64,000 bases of DNA from Armatimonadota bacterium (GTDB taxonomy: Bacteria > Armatimonadota > Fimbriimonadia > Fimbriimonadales > Fimbriimonadaceae), in assembly GCA_018268355.1 (NCBI GenBank), contig JAFDWR010000003.1, forward strand, positions 124,001 through 188,000, read 5' to 3'. Positions within the stretch are counted from its first letter, which is position 1. Every line of letters starts with the position of its first letter. The notes under the pieces were generated by a model. The model did no database searches, was not told the DNA's origin, and was given only the letters and a program-made list of their open reading frames with translations. Position numbers and translations under genes: made by a program. This document shows positions 33,569 to 42,298 of this stretch, in pieces.

Positions 33569-34609
33569 ATGAGGGGTTTGCTTGCGGTTTTTGCGGCGTT
33601 GATTCTGTGTCCGTTGGGTTGGAGCCAAGATCCTTCGACCACGACGTCGTCTGACCCTGAGCAGATCTTCAAGCTGGCCTCGGACGCCTATGCCCGACGC
33701 GACTACGCCACCGCAGAGTCGAAGTTCCGCGAGTATCTGAGCCTTAAACCCGACCGCCCGGAGGCCCATTACAACCTCGGCGTCACCCTCGTCGTCCAGA
33801 AGAAAACCGAGGACGGCATCCCTTTCTTCCGGAAGGCAATCTCCCTCCGCCGCGACTATGCCAACGCCTGGCTCTCGCTCACCGACGCCCTCATCACGGT
33901 CAACAAGCTCGACGATGCCCTCACCGCCGCAAACGACTGGGAAAAGGTCAAACCGAAAGATGGTGGCCCTGCGCTGCGCCGCTCGATGATCCTCAGCCGA
34001 CAGAAAAAGTGGGACCTTGCCCTTCTTGAGGTTCAGGATTCGCTCCGAAAGACGCCCGACAGCGCGCGGGCCAAGTACCAGCTTGGCCAGGTCTACGAAG
34101 GTCTTCGCCAAGACGACAACGCCATCCAGGCCTATCGCGATTGCCTTGGCATTGACCCCAAGTACTTCCGCGCCCACCGCAGCCTCGGCGACATCTTTGA
34201 GCGCAAGAGTCAGCTCAAGAACGCGGTCGACGCCTACCAATCCGCCCTTGCCCTCGAGCCGACCGACGCGGCGAGCTTCCTCGGCCTCGGCAACGCTTAC
34301 TTCAACGTTAAACAATATGACCAGGCATTGACCTACTACAATGCCGCGGTCCAGGCCTCGCCGAAGTGGGCCACCGCCCACACCTTCCTCGCCGACACCT
34401 TCGAACGGCTGCGAAAGTACGACTCCGCGATTGAGTCCTTCCAGAACGCACTCGCGATCGACCCCAATCGCGTGGATGCCCTCTCGGGGCTGGGGCGATG
34501 TTATGCCGCCAAGGGCGACAAGAAGGCGGCCCAAGACGTCGTCACCCGGCTCAAGGTGATCGACCCTAAGGCTGCGGAACGGCTTCGAATCCTCATCTCA
34601 GGCTCATAA
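33569..34609 (+). CDS. Secreted tetratricopeptide-repeat protein
   Basis: The 346-residue product has a signal peptide (MRGLLAVFAALILCPLGWSQ) and then about nine TPR units. They are visible from regular pattern pairs such as AYARRDYATAESKFREYL, EAHYNLGVTLV, ANAWLSLTDAL, RAKYQLGQVYEGL and FLGLGNAYFNVKQYDQAL. It probably acts as a scaffold for protein complexes outside the cytoplasm. It precedes the ccmABC genes on the same strand by a short gap. Cytochrome c maturation systems use TPR proteins (CcmH/CcmI) as apocytochrome chaperones, so such a role is possible here but not shown. Confidence 0.9.
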   Translation: MRGLLAVFAALILCPLGWSQDPSTTTSSDPEQIFKLASDAYARRDYATAESKFREYLSLKPDRPEAHYNLGVTLVVQKKTEDGIPFFRKAISLRRDYANAWLSLTDALITVNKLDDALTAANDWEKVKPKDGGPALRRSMILSRQKKWDLALLEVQDSLRKTPDSARAKYQLGQVYEGLRQDDNAIQAYRDCLGIDPKYFRAHRSLGDIFERKSQLKNAVDAYQSALALEPTDAASFLGLGNAYFNVKQYDQALTYYNAAVQASPKWATAHTFLADTFERLRKYDSAIESFQNALAIDPNRVDALSGLGRCYAAKGDKKAAQDVVTRLKVIDPKAAERLRILISGS

Positions 34610-34630
34610 GGCTTGGGGCATACTTGGGGC

Positions 34631-35212
34631 GTGGTTCACGTCGAGGGCCTTGGAAAGCGGTACGGGTCGCGGTGGCTTTTCCGCCAGGTGACCTTTAGCC
34701 TTGAACCGGGTGAAGTCCTCGCCGTCCTCGGCACCAATGGCGCGGGCAAATCGACGTTCCTCAAGTCCGTCGTCGGACTGGTTGCCCCCAACGAAGGCCG
34801 CGTGCAGCTACCCGAAGGTGATCGCCGCACTCTCGTCGGTTATGCCGCGCTCGACATGAGCGTCTATCCGCACCTCTCCGTTCGTGAGCACCTTGAGTTC
34901 ACTGCGGCGGCACGCGAGATTGACTCAAATCCCGTGCAGGAGATCGCCGCCGTGGGCCTCGCAGGCGCGGAGGAGAAGCTGGGGCACCAACTTTCCACCG
35001 GCATGAAGACCCGGTTGAAGCTCGCGATGGCCGTCCAAGCCAAGCCGCCCGTGCTCGTGCTCGACGAACCTTCGGCCGGACTCGACGATGCCGGTCGCGC
35101 CCTCGTTGAGCGAATCTTGAGTGAGCAGCGCGAACGTGGCCTTGCAATCCTCGCCACAAACGACCCCACCGAGCGTGGGCTGGCGACGGTGGAGTTGCAC
35201 CTTGAGGCGTGA
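34631..35212 (+). CDS. ccmA: ABC transporter ATPase, CcmA-like
   Basis: The GTG at 34631 gives 193 residues with Walker A GTNGAGKST, a signature-like LSTGMKTRLKLAMA and Walker B VLVLDEPSAGLDD. Size and weak signature match the CcmA ATPase of the haem-handling CcmABCD complex. CATACT (34619-34624) ends six bases before the GTG, supporting this start and a leaderless mRNA or internal promoter. Its 3' end overlaps the next gene by 11 bases. The following genes are ccmB- and ccmC-like, which supports the assignment. Confidence 0.85.
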   Translation: MVHVEGLGKRYGSRWLFRQVTFSLEPGEVLAVLGTNGAGKSTFLKSVVGLVAPNEGRVQLPEGDRRTLVGYAALDMSVYPHLSVREHLEFTAAAREIDSNPVQEIAAVGLAGAEEKLGHQLSTGMKTRLKLAMAVQAKPPVLVLDEPSAGLDDAGRALVERILSEQRERGLAILATNDPTERGLATVELHLEA

Positions 35213-35864
35213 CCTCCTTCCGCTCCTTCAGAAGGAGTTTCGAACCGAGTTTCGGGAGAAAGCGGCGTTTTCGGCGGCGTTTCTCCTCAGCTTTGCCGCG
35301 CTGGTCAGCCTTGCCCAAGCGGCCTACAACGAGAAGCTGAACACCTCGCTCGCGGCCGGACTGTTTTGGGTCGCGATGAACTTTGCCGCCGTCGTCTCCC
35401 TGCCGCGCAGCTTTGTGGGTGAAGAGGATCAGGGCACCTTCGACCTTCTCCGGCTCACCGCGCGACCGGAATCGGTCTTCCTTGCGAAATACCTCTTCTG
35501 CGTCGCCCAGGTCCTTCTTGCCGCGATCGTGCTCGGCGCACTCTTTTTCCCGCTTGTCGGGATGGAGATCAAGGGTTACGGCGTGATGCTGCTCTCGATT
35601 CTCGGCGGTGCGATGTCGCTTGCAGGCTCGGTTTGCCTTTGCGGGGCGCTGGTGACCAAGGCCTCGAACCGCCACCTCCTGGCGAGCGCGATTGCCACCC
35701 CTCTCGTCATCCCCATCATCGTGATGGGTGTCCAAAGCACCCGCGCGGCTTTGGGCTATCCTCAATCCGACGGCGGAATGATGAGCAGCCTGGGCATCGT
35801 ATGTTACGGTGTGCTTACCGCAACGGTAGGTCCGACCCTTTTTGCATGGACGTGGAAAAACTAA
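35202..35864 (+). CDS. ccmB: CcmB-like haem exporter membrane subunit
   Basis: I start at the TTG at 35202, which has GTGGAG eight bases before it, giving 220 residues: LRRDLLPLLQKEFRTEFREK, then six hydrophobic segments. The N-terminal amphipathic start, FVGEEDQGTFDLLRLTARP and SVFLAKYLFCVAQV are typical of CcmB. It forms the permease with CcmA and CcmC and helps release holo-CcmE. Overlap with ccmA upstream and ccmC downstream indicates one tightly packed operon. Confidence 0.88.
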   Translation: MRRDLLPLLQKEFRTEFREKAAFSAAFLLSFAALVSLAQAAYNEKLNTSLAAGLFWVAMNFAAVVSLPRSFVGEEDQGTFDLLRLTARPESVFLAKYLFCVAQVLLAAIVLGALFFPLVGMEIKGYGVMLLSILGGAMSLAGSVCLCGALVTKASNRHLLASAIATPLVIPIIVMGVQSTRAALGYPQSDGGMMSSLGIVCYGVLTATVGPTLFAWTWKN

Positions 35865-36622
35865 CCCCAGCTCGAATCGGCTTCATTCTGCTCGCGATCG
35901 GCGCGACGGTCTACTCGTTCATGATCCCCGAGCTGAAGCTGTTCCCCGCTCCTGGCATGGCGCGGATCTTCACCTGGCACTTCCCGTGTGCGATCCTTTG
36001 CCCCAGCTACCTCGCGGTGGCGAGCTACCAAGCGCTCAGGCACAACATGGGCAAGAGCGCGGGCCGTCCTTGGGCCGAGCTGGCGAGAATGGACCAAAAG
36101 CTCGACGTCGCGATGCTCCTTTCGGTGACGTTTTGCATTCTGACGATGCTCACGGGGATGATCTTCTCGCGGGCACAGTGGGGTGCGTGGTGGCAGGGTG
36201 ACCCTCGCCAGACCAGCTTCCTTCTCGTCTGTCTCATCATCGGCGCCTACTTCGGACTCCGATCGTCGATTGCAGACGAAGTTCGAAGGGCGAGCGCTTG
36301 TGCGGGCTACGTTCTCGCCTCGTTCCTACCCCTCACCTTCTTGATCTTCGTCTTCCCCCGGATCGGCAAGGCGGGCCAAACAAGCAGCCATCCTCAAGAC
36401 ACGATTTCCGGCGCGAAGCTGAGTTTCGAGTACGCGCTCAGCATGAGCCTCGTCTTCGCCACCGTTCTCATCGCCGCCATCTTCATCGCTCGACTGGCCC
36501 TGCGTCGATTCGACGCCAAAACCCAACATGAATCAGACCTTCTCGCCTCTGACCCTACTGCCCCCAGCGCTCGTCTTGTGCGGCCTGGCACTCAGCCTGT
36601 GGATCGCGATGCGACGAGCTGA
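35846..36622 (+). CDS. ccmC: CcmC-like haem-handling protein
   Basis: From the ATG at 35846 this encodes 258 residues with six hydrophobic segments. It contains the tryptophan-rich motif WGAWWQGDPRQTS that binds haem in the CcmC/CcmF/CcsA family, with conserved His in TWHFPCA and SSHPQD near the flanking loops. CcmC presents haem to CcmE in the periplasm. The last about 35 residues form a polar tail that shares its DNA with a small gene in another frame. The ATG lies inside the ccmB end. Confidence 0.88.
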   Translation: MDVEKLTPARIGFILLAIGATVYSFMIPELKLFPAPGMARIFTWHFPCAILCPSYLAVASYQALRHNMGKSAGRPWAELARMDQKLDVAMLLSVTFCILTMLTGMIFSRAQWGAWWQGDPRQTSFLLVCLIIGAYFGLRSSIADEVRRASACAGYVLASFLPLTFLIFVFPRIGKAGQTSSHPQDTISGAKLSFEYALSMSLVFATVLIAAIFIARLALRRFDAKTQHESDLLASDPTAPSARLVRPGTQPVDRDATS

Positions 36623-36632
36623 CCGCTCCTAG
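36528..36632 (+). CDS. Probable CcmD-like 34-residue membrane peptide
   Basis: An ATG at 36528 opens a 34-codon frame: NQTFSPLTLLPPALVLCG and a hydrophobic run ending in WIAMRRADRS. It has a single transmembrane segment followed by basic residues, the layout of CcmD, which anchors CcmABC and releases holo-CcmE. Its place directly after ccmC supports that. It overlaps the ccmC frame by 95 bases, an unusually long overlap. The tail of ccmC or this gene may therefore be the accessory one. Sequence alone does not decide, so confidence is moderate. Confidence 0.55.
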   Translation: MNQTFSPLTLLPPALVLCGLALSLWIAMRRADRS

Positions 36633-36638
36633 TCGACA

Positions 36639-37379
36639 GTGAGTACGAACAGCTTCAGCGTCGTCCCCGAGTTCTATGACGAACTCATGAAGCCGGTGCC
36701 CTACCGGATGTGGACGAGCTACTACCTACTCTTGCTCAGCCGAGTTGGCTCCAAGCCGCGCCGGGTCCTCGACGTCGCCTGTGGAACGGGGACGATGTGC
36801 CAGATGCTTTACGCAGAGGGCTTGCACATGACCGGGATCGACCTCAGCCCGGGGATGATTGAACAGGCCAAGGCCAAGGCGGCGAAAAAGAACCTCCCGG
36901 TCGACTATGAAGTCGCGGACGCGCGTACCTTCAACCTTGGCCGCACCTTTGATGGCGCGCTGAGCTTCTTCGACTCGCTCAACAACATCCTGGAGCCGGA
37001 GGGCATTCAGCAGGCCTTCCACCGCGTTTACGAGCACCTCGTCCCCGGCGGATCGTGGATTTTTGACCTCAACACCGCCTATGCCTTCGAGCAAGAACTG
37101 TTCGACCAAAAGCAGCTGGGCGAGAAGCACCGCCTTCAATACAAGTGGAAAGGGGAGTACGACGCCAACCAGAAGATCATCGAGATTCGGATGAAGTTTT
37201 GGCGCGACGGCCAAGAGTTGGAAGAGGTCCATCGCCAGCGCGCCTATGAAGAATTTGAAGTCCGCGAGATGCTCCATCGGGCCGGATTTGTCGGGATCGA
37301 CGTCTTCCACAGCTACACGCTTGACCCTCCGCGGCGAAAAAGTGATCGCATTCACTTCGTTGCGCTGCGGCCAGATTAG
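36639..37379 (+). CDS. Class I SAM-dependent methyltransferase
   Basis: This 246-residue protein has motif I VLDVACGTGTMC, GIDLSPGMIEQAKAKA and VADARTF for S-adenosylmethionine binding, then LVPGGSWIFDLNTAY in the post-core region. It is a standard Rossmann methyltransferase. The substrate is not readable. The start is GTG seven bases after the stop of the small ccmD-like gene, so it may be co-transcribed with the ccm operon. Confidence 0.85.
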   Translation: MSTNSFSVVPEFYDELMKPVPYRMWTSYYLLLLSRVGSKPRRVLDVACGTGTMCQMLYAEGLHMTGIDLSPGMIEQAKAKAAKKNLPVDYEVADARTFNLGRTFDGALSFFDSLNNILEPEGIQQAFHRVYEHLVPGGSWIFDLNTAYAFEQELFDQKQLGEKHRLQYKWKGEYDANQKIIEIRMKFWRDGQELEEVHRQRAYEEFEVREMLHRAGFVGIDVFHSYTLDPPRRKSDRIHFVALRPD

Positions 37380-37393
37380 TAAACTATCGCGTC

Positions 37394-39631
37394 ATGCCGC
37401 TAGGAACTGTCCTAACCCTGCTGTCCTTGCGGCAAACCGGTAAAGCTGAGCTGCCTCCGCTGATTCCCAAGCCGAACCTCGTCGAACGCCGCGAGGGCTT
37501 TTTCCGCATGACTGCCTCGACGAGGCTCGTCACCAACGGTTCCGGTCGCGACGCCGCCACCCTCCTCAGCCGGGTGACCAAGCTCGGACGCGTCGTCTCC
37601 GACGGGCCCGCGACGGGAACGATCACGTTTTTGATTGACCCCGGTGCCTCAACCTCGCCCGAAGGCTACACGGTTGACGTTGACGCGCAGCGAGTGCTCG
37701 TGAAGTCCCCAACCGCAGCCGGCCTTCTTTGGGGCGCGCAAACCCTGCGGCAACTCATCGCAGCCAAGGTCGAAAACTTCAAGTCGCCCCAGTTTTGGCG
37801 CATTCCCGGCTGCCACATCGAGGACGCACCGCGCTTTGCTTGGCGGGGCCTCATGCTCGATGTCTCGCGCCACTTCTTCACCGTGAGCGAGGTCAAGCGT
37901 TTCCTCGACCTGATGTCGCTCCACAAGCTCAACGTCTTTCATTGGCACCTCACCGACGATGGCGGCTGGCGCATCGAGATAAAGAAGTACCCCGAGCTGA
38001 CGAACACAGGTGCCTACAGGGTGCCGTTTGAGCCGTGGGACATGCGCAAGCTGCGCTTCCCGGGCCGCGATCAGGGCGCGACTTATGGCGGCTATTACAA
38101 GCAAACCGAGATCAAGGAGATTGTCCGCTACGCGGGTTCGCTCGGGATCACAGTGGTCCCCGAGATCGACCTTCCCGGTCATGCGATGGCTGCGATCGCG
38201 AGCTACCCCGAACTCGCTTGTCGCCAGATGGACATGCCGGCCTGGATCAAGGCGACCGGCCTTCTGACTCCTAACGTGGTGTGCGCGGGCCGCGAGTCGA
38301 CCGCCAAGTTCTGCACTAACGTCTTGCTTGAGGTCATGTCGCTCTTTCCGGGCAAGGTGATCCACCTTGGCGGTGACGAAGTGAACACCTGGTCGTGGCA
38401 GCGCTGCCCCGACTGCCAAGGCACGCTGAAGGAGCGCGGCTTGCGGGATTCGACCGACCTCCAGGGCCTCCTCGTGAAGCGACTGAGCGCGGTCGCCGCG
38501 AGCCAAGGCAAGCAGGTGATCGCCTGGGACGAGGTTCTCGAAACGGCAGCTCCAAAGGACGTCGCCGTCATGAGTTGGCGCGGCGAACAGCGCACGGTCA
38601 AGGCGGCGCGCGAGGGCCGGCTGGTCGTCGCGAGCCCGACCGATCCTTGCTACTTTGACTACGTTTATGAGGCTAACCCGGTGGAATCGGTTTATGCCTT
38701 CGAGCCCGTCCCTGCTGCCCTTCGCGGGACGGCCGATGCGGAGCGAGTTTCCGGTGGGCAGGCGAACCTCTGGACCGAGTGGATCCTCGACTTCGCCAAG
38801 GTGGAGCGGATGGCCTACCCGCGAGCGGTGGCCCTGAGCGAGGCCCTTTGGAGCACGAACCGCAACTGGGACGACTTTTCCGACCGGCTCGGCCAATACT
38901 GGCCTCGGCTCGATGCCCTTGAGGTTCAAACCAAACTCCCCCAGCCCCAGCCGCAGGCCGATCTCTGCTTCATCGACCTCGGGAAGCAGGTTCAGTTCGC
39001 GCCTAGCCCGATTCCCGGCCTGACCCTTCGATACACGCTGGACGGATCGCGACCGACCGCCAAAAGCAGCGAGTTTCCCGGCCCGATCTTGCCGATCAAG
39101 CCTTGCACAATCCGCGCGGCCTATTTCGATACACGGGGGCGGATGAGCGACGACGCGAGGGTCGAATGCCTGGTCCAGCCGCGCGTGAACCTGCCGAAGT
39201 TCACCCAGGGGATCGACATCCTCGTTTATGAAGGCGAGGGCCTGCCGATTGAAAACGTGCCGACCTTCACGCCGAGCTACGGGACCATCGCGAGCCTCAT
39301 CCAAGCCGAGGACGTGCCGAGCAAAGGCAAGCCGTTCATGGCCCGCTACGATGGGTTCCTGAACATCCCCAAGCAGGGCATGTACACCTTCCAGATGAAG
39401 TGCTGGATGCCTTTCCGGGTGAAGCTCGGCGGTGCAAACCTGATCGCCGGTGACGGCGAGATGGGCGTCGAAGCGAGCCGAGGCAAGGTGTGGCTCAAGC
39501 CGGGACTGATTCGCTTCAGCGTCTTGGCGGAATCGATGAACCGCCGCGCGCAGTTCACCCTCACGGTGAGCGGCCCGGACCTACCCGAAGGTCCTATCCC
39601 CGCGAGTTGGATCTACCGTCGAAAGCTCTAG
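37394..39631 (+). CDS. GH20 beta-N-acetylhexosaminidase
   Basis: This 745-residue protein has an N-terminal GH20b-like domain (VKSPTAAGLLWGAQTLRQL), the GH20 barrel with GLMLDVSRHFF and FHWHLTDDGGWRIEIKKYPEL, and the catalytic pair Asp328-Glu329 in HLGGDEVNTW. ANLWTEWI and a fibronectin/chitobiase-like C-terminal region follow (LRYTLDGSRPTAKSSEFPGP), with a last module resembling a PA14-like domain (DGFLNIPKQGMYTFQMKCW). It releases terminal N-acetylglucosamine or N-acetylgalactosamine from chitin or cell-wall oligosaccharides. The N-terminus MPLGTVLTLLSLRQ is only a short hydrophobic stretch, so export is uncertain. TAAACT (37380-37385) ends eight bases before the ATG. Confidence 0.93.
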   Translation: MPLGTVLTLLSLRQTGKAELPPLIPKPNLVERREGFFRMTASTRLVTNGSGRDAATLLSRVTKLGRVVSDGPATGTITFLIDPGASTSPEGYTVDVDAQRVLVKSPTAAGLLWGAQTLRQLIAAKVENFKSPQFWRIPGCHIEDAPRFAWRGLMLDVSRHFFTVSEVKRFLDLMSLHKLNVFHWHLTDDGGWRIEIKKYPELTNTGAYRVPFEPWDMRKLRFPGRDQGATYGGYYKQTEIKEIVRYAGSLGITVVPEIDLPGHAMAAIASYPELACRQMDMPAWIKATGLLTPNVVCAGRESTAKFCTNVLLEVMSLFPGKVIHLGGDEVNTWSWQRCPDCQGTLKERGLRDSTDLQGLLVKRLSAVAASQGKQVIAWDEVLETAAPKDVAVMSWRGEQRTVKAAREGRLVVASPTDPCYFDYVYEANPVESVYAFEPVPAALRGTADAERVSGGQANLWTEWILDFAKVERMAYPRAVALSEALWSTNRNWDDFSDRLGQYWPRLDALEVQTKLPQPQPQADLCFIDLGKQVQFAPSPIPGLTLRYTLDGSRPTAKSSEFPGPILPIKPCTIRAAYFDTRGRMSDDARVECLVQPRVNLPKFTQGIDILVYEGEGLPIENVPTFTPSYGTIASLIQAEDVPSKGKPFMARYDGFLNIPKQGMYTFQMKCWMPFRVKLGGANLIAGDGEMGVEASRGKVWLKPGLIRFSVLAESMNRRAQFTLTVSGPDLPEGPIPASWIYRRKL

Positions 39632-39664
39632 CCACCGCGTTTTTGGCGTCCATACTGATTGAAG

Positions 39665-40231
39665 ATGGATACGTTCGCGATCATGATCGGCATCGTGCTG
39701 GCGCTCTTTGAGATTCCAGCCTGCTTTATGGTCCTCGCACGGTCGGTCCAAATTGCCGAGCGCGTCGAGAACATGCCTGATGGCTGCGCAACCGCTCTCG
39801 GCTCGGTGCTGCTTGGCCCGATGGCGTTTGTGAACGCGATCTTCTATGTTTTGCTGAAGGTCACGGGGCCATTTTGGACCAAGTTCGCCCTCATCTTCGG
39901 CATGCCGTCGCTCCTCTTTGTGCTCCTCATCACGACGATGATGCGGGCGCGAACTCCCGCCGGCGTCCTGTTCTCGACCTTCGCGAGGGCGTGCGCCCTT
40001 GCGTTCGTCGGCTGGACCCTTTTCGGCCTCTTTCGACCGGGAACGGTGGCGATTCACCTCGATAACTGGGTGGCGGCCGTGCTCAGCTTGATTGGACTTC
40101 CCGCCGCTTTTCTCACCGCTGGGCTCGCAATCAACACCTACAAGTCGTCGGCCACGCCGCCGAGCGGACCGATCCGACCGAAGCAGCGCTACCTGCCGCC
40201 CGAGGACGAGGACGACACGCAGGGACGGTAA
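39665..40231 (+). CDS. Multi-spanning membrane protein
   Basis: I start at the ATG at 39665, eight bases after CATACT (39651-39656). The 188-residue product has about four hydrophobic segments (after MDTFAIMIGIVLALFEI; GSVLLGPMAFVNAIFYVLL; FALIFGMPSLLFVLLITTM; LALFVGWTLFGLF-like region) and a polar Pro-rich C-terminal tail. I do not recognise the family. It is followed by scoA 21 bases later, possibly in one transcript. Confidence 0.7.
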   Translation: MDTFAIMIGIVLALFEIPACFMVLARSVQIAERVENMPDGCATALGSVLLGPMAFVNAIFYVLLKVTGPFWTKFALIFGMPSLLFVLLITTMMRARTPAGVLFSTFARACALAFVGWTLFGLFRPGTVAIHLDNWVAAVLSLIGLPAAFLTAGLAINTYKSSATPPSGPIRPKQRYLPPEDEDDTQGR

Positions 40232-40252
40232 ACTTCGGACGCTGGTCACGCT

Positions 40253-40954
40253 ATGAACAAGGTCTATCCCAACGCTGCTGCCGCCCTCGACGGACTTCTC
40301 TTCGACGGCATGACGATCATGTCGGGCGGGTTTGGTCTTTGCGGCATCCCCGAGCACCTCATCGTCGCGCTTCGCGACTCTGGGGTGAAGGACATCACCG
40401 TCATCAGCAACAACTGCGGCGTCGACGACTTTGGCATGGGGCTTCTCCTCCAAACCCGCCAGATCAAGAAGATGATCAGCAGCTACGTGGGCGAGAACGA
40501 AGAGTTTGAGCGCCAGTACTTGAGCAAGGAACTCGAACTTGAGTTCAACCCCCAAGGCACCCTCGCCGAGCGAATCCGAGCGGGTGGCGCGGGCATCCCC
40601 GCCTTCTACACCAAGACCGGCTATGGCACTCTCGTCGCCGAGGGCAAGGAGACCCGCCAGTTCAATGGCGAATGGTACGTCATGGAAACCGGCCTCATCG
40701 CGGACCTTGCGGTCGTGAAGGCGCTGAAGGGCGACCGAGACGGCAACTTGATCTTCAACAAGACGGCGCGAAACTTCAACCCGATGATGGCAACCGCCGG
40801 AAAGGTCACCGTGGCAGAAGTCGAGGAACTCGTCGAAGTGGGCGAGCTTGACCCGAACCAGATTCACACCCCTTCGATATTCGTTGATCGAATCATCCAG
40901 GGAACTGCCTACGAGAAGCGAATTGAGCGTCGAACGACGCGGCCAATGGCATGA
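40253..40954 (+). CDS. scoA: 3-oxoacid CoA-transferase subunit A
   Basis: This 233-residue protein has [19 protein letters not shown], the glycine loop of the alpha subunit, then [39 protein letters not shown] and [19 protein letters not shown], all typical of ScoA. It needs subunit B, which lies at 25.5-26.1 kb on the minus strand. The next gene starts with a four-base ATGA overlap and encodes a secreted-looking protein, so the local operon has nothing obvious to do with ketone metabolism. TAAACT at 40229-40234 suggests a short leader. Confidence 0.95.
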   Translation: MNKVYPNAAAALDGLLFDGMTIMSGGFGLCGIPEHLIVALRDSGVKDITVISNNCGVDDFGMGLLLQTRQIKKMISSYVGENEEFERQYLSKELELEFNPQGTLAERIRAGGAGIPAFYTKTGYGTLVAEGKETRQFNGEWYVMETGLIADLAVVKALKGDRDGNLIFNKTARNFNPMMATAGKVTVAEVEELVEVGELDPNQIHTPSIFVDRIIQGTAYEKRIERRTTRPMA

Positions 40955-41580
40955 CGCTTTTGCTCGCCCTTGGCATGACCTTAAGGCTCAAGCCTGCCGT
41001 GGGCGACGTTCGCACCTATCAGGTGCGCATGAAGCAGTTTTCGGGCTCGTCGACCCGCAGCAGCACCGCCGTCCTTGGCCTTCGGATCGCCTGCCGGGCG
41101 ACCAAGCGCGACCGCGTCACCCTCGAGGCCGCCTACACCTATCGTGAAGGCAGCTCGGATTCGGAGTCGTCGTCGTTCATCGTCGATGCGCAGATCCTTG
41201 GCGGCACCCCATTCAAGTGGACTCTGACTGCGCGCAACGAACTCCTGGCGGTGGATCGTGAGGACATGGCGATTGTCCCCGTACCCTGGATGCCTACTTT
41301 TCCCGATGGTGGATTGAAGGTCGGCATGACCTGGAAGCTGCCCGCCGGCTCGTTCGGGGTGGCCGCCGCCACGACGGGCAAGGTGGAATCGATGGACGCG
41401 ACTCAGGTCGAGCTGAGCGTGAGCGACCGCGAGAAGTCGGTCGAGGGGACGTTTCGCTTTGAGTTGAAGACGGGGCTGCTGGTGCGCGGGAGTTTGAGCA
41501 CGCTCGTGACGAAGCCTTCGGGCTCAACCTCGCGAACGACGATCACCGTCGAACCGCAATCTCCCCCTCAAAAATCGTAG
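40951..41580 (+). CDS. Secreted or envelope beta-rich protein, paralogue C
   Basis: This 209-residue protein starts [20 protein letters not shown], again a very short hydrophobic stretch without basic residues before a proline. The body has [41 protein letters not shown] and a final strand with TTITVEPQ. The order of elements matches the gene pair at 22149-23524, so I treat it as a third paralogue. Function unknown. It overlaps the scoA stop by four bases and the convergent DUF429 gene by 38 bases. Confidence 0.72.
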   Translation: MTLLLALGMTLRLKPAVGDVRTYQVRMKQFSGSSTRSSTAVLGLRIACRATKRDRVTLEAAYTYREGSSDSESSSFIVDAQILGGTPFKWTLTARNELLAVDREDMAIVPVPWMPTFPDGGLKVGMTWKLPAGSFGVAAATTGKVESMDATQVELSVSDREKSVEGTFRFELKTGLLVRGSLSTLVTKPSGSTSRTTITVEPQSPPQKS

Positions 41581-42295
41581 GCATTTCGGTCGGCCAGACG
41601 GGGTTTGAGCGGTGGAAGTCCCACGCCTGGTAGGCGCAGATGACGGAGTCGACGATGTCCATCTTGCGTCGCGGGTGGATTCGAGTAGCTTCAAGAACGG
41701 CGGGGCCAACTTCGACCCCACACTGAGCCAATCGTTCCAATATCTGCCCAACACTTGGCGATTTGCTGATGGTTCGCTTAAACACGGCAGGATAGGCCTC
41801 AAGTACGCAGCCAAGCCGCAAGTCTCCAGCGCGAACGGGGAAGATCGGCTCTTCATGACCGAGGAGTAGCTTGACCCCGTACCAGTACATCATCCCGACC
41901 GCGGGTCTTCCCGTTTTTGATGCCGGTGCTGCTCGATGGAGAGCGTCTGTCTGTCGCTTGCACTCCTTTTCGCCTTTCTTGTGTTGGCCCCGCATCCCGT
42001 CCAATCCGCGCCTCCATTCCTCGCGATCCTCCGGCAGTGCAAGGACGAAGTCGTTCCAAGTCTTTGGCATGCTCAGGCGGTCTGCGAGTTCGACCGACTG
42101 GCCGAACGGAAAGTCGTACCCAGTCAACACCACCTCGTCGCGTGATTGGCGCTTAGGAGCAGCGAACAGTCGGTCATGGCGTCGGAAGATCGTGATCTCG
42201 TCGATGACCAAGCGTTCGCCATCGACGTATCCTTCGACCAGAGGCAAAAATGGACTCTGTTTTGCCGAGCTGAAATCGAGACCACGAACGCGCAT
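41543..42295 (-). CDS. DUF429 (RNase H-fold) protein
   Basis: This 250-residue protein begins MRVRGLDFSSAKQSPF, has TGYDFPFGQS, YWYGVKLLL and EAYPAVFKR, and later DIVDSVICAYQAWDF. These conserved acidic positions match DUF429, predicted to be a nuclease-like RNase H fold. Biochemical function is not established. The ATG lies three bases after the coaBC stop, so it is the second gene of that operon. The convergent paralogue gene overlaps its last 38 bases. Confidence 0.75.
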   Translation of the reverse strand: MRVRGLDFSSAKQSPFLPLVEGYVDGERLVIDEITIFRRHDRLFAAPKRQSRDEVVLTGYDFPFGQSVELADRLSMPKTWNDFVLALPEDREEWRRGLDGMRGQHKKGEKECKRQTDALHRAAPASKTGRPAVGMMYWYGVKLLLGHEEPIFPVRAGDLRLGCVLEAYPAVFKRTISKSPSVGQILERLAQCGVEVGPAVLEATRIHPRRKMDIVDSVICAYQAWDFHRSNPVWPTEMPTIFEGEIAVRR

Positions 42296-42298
42296 ACT

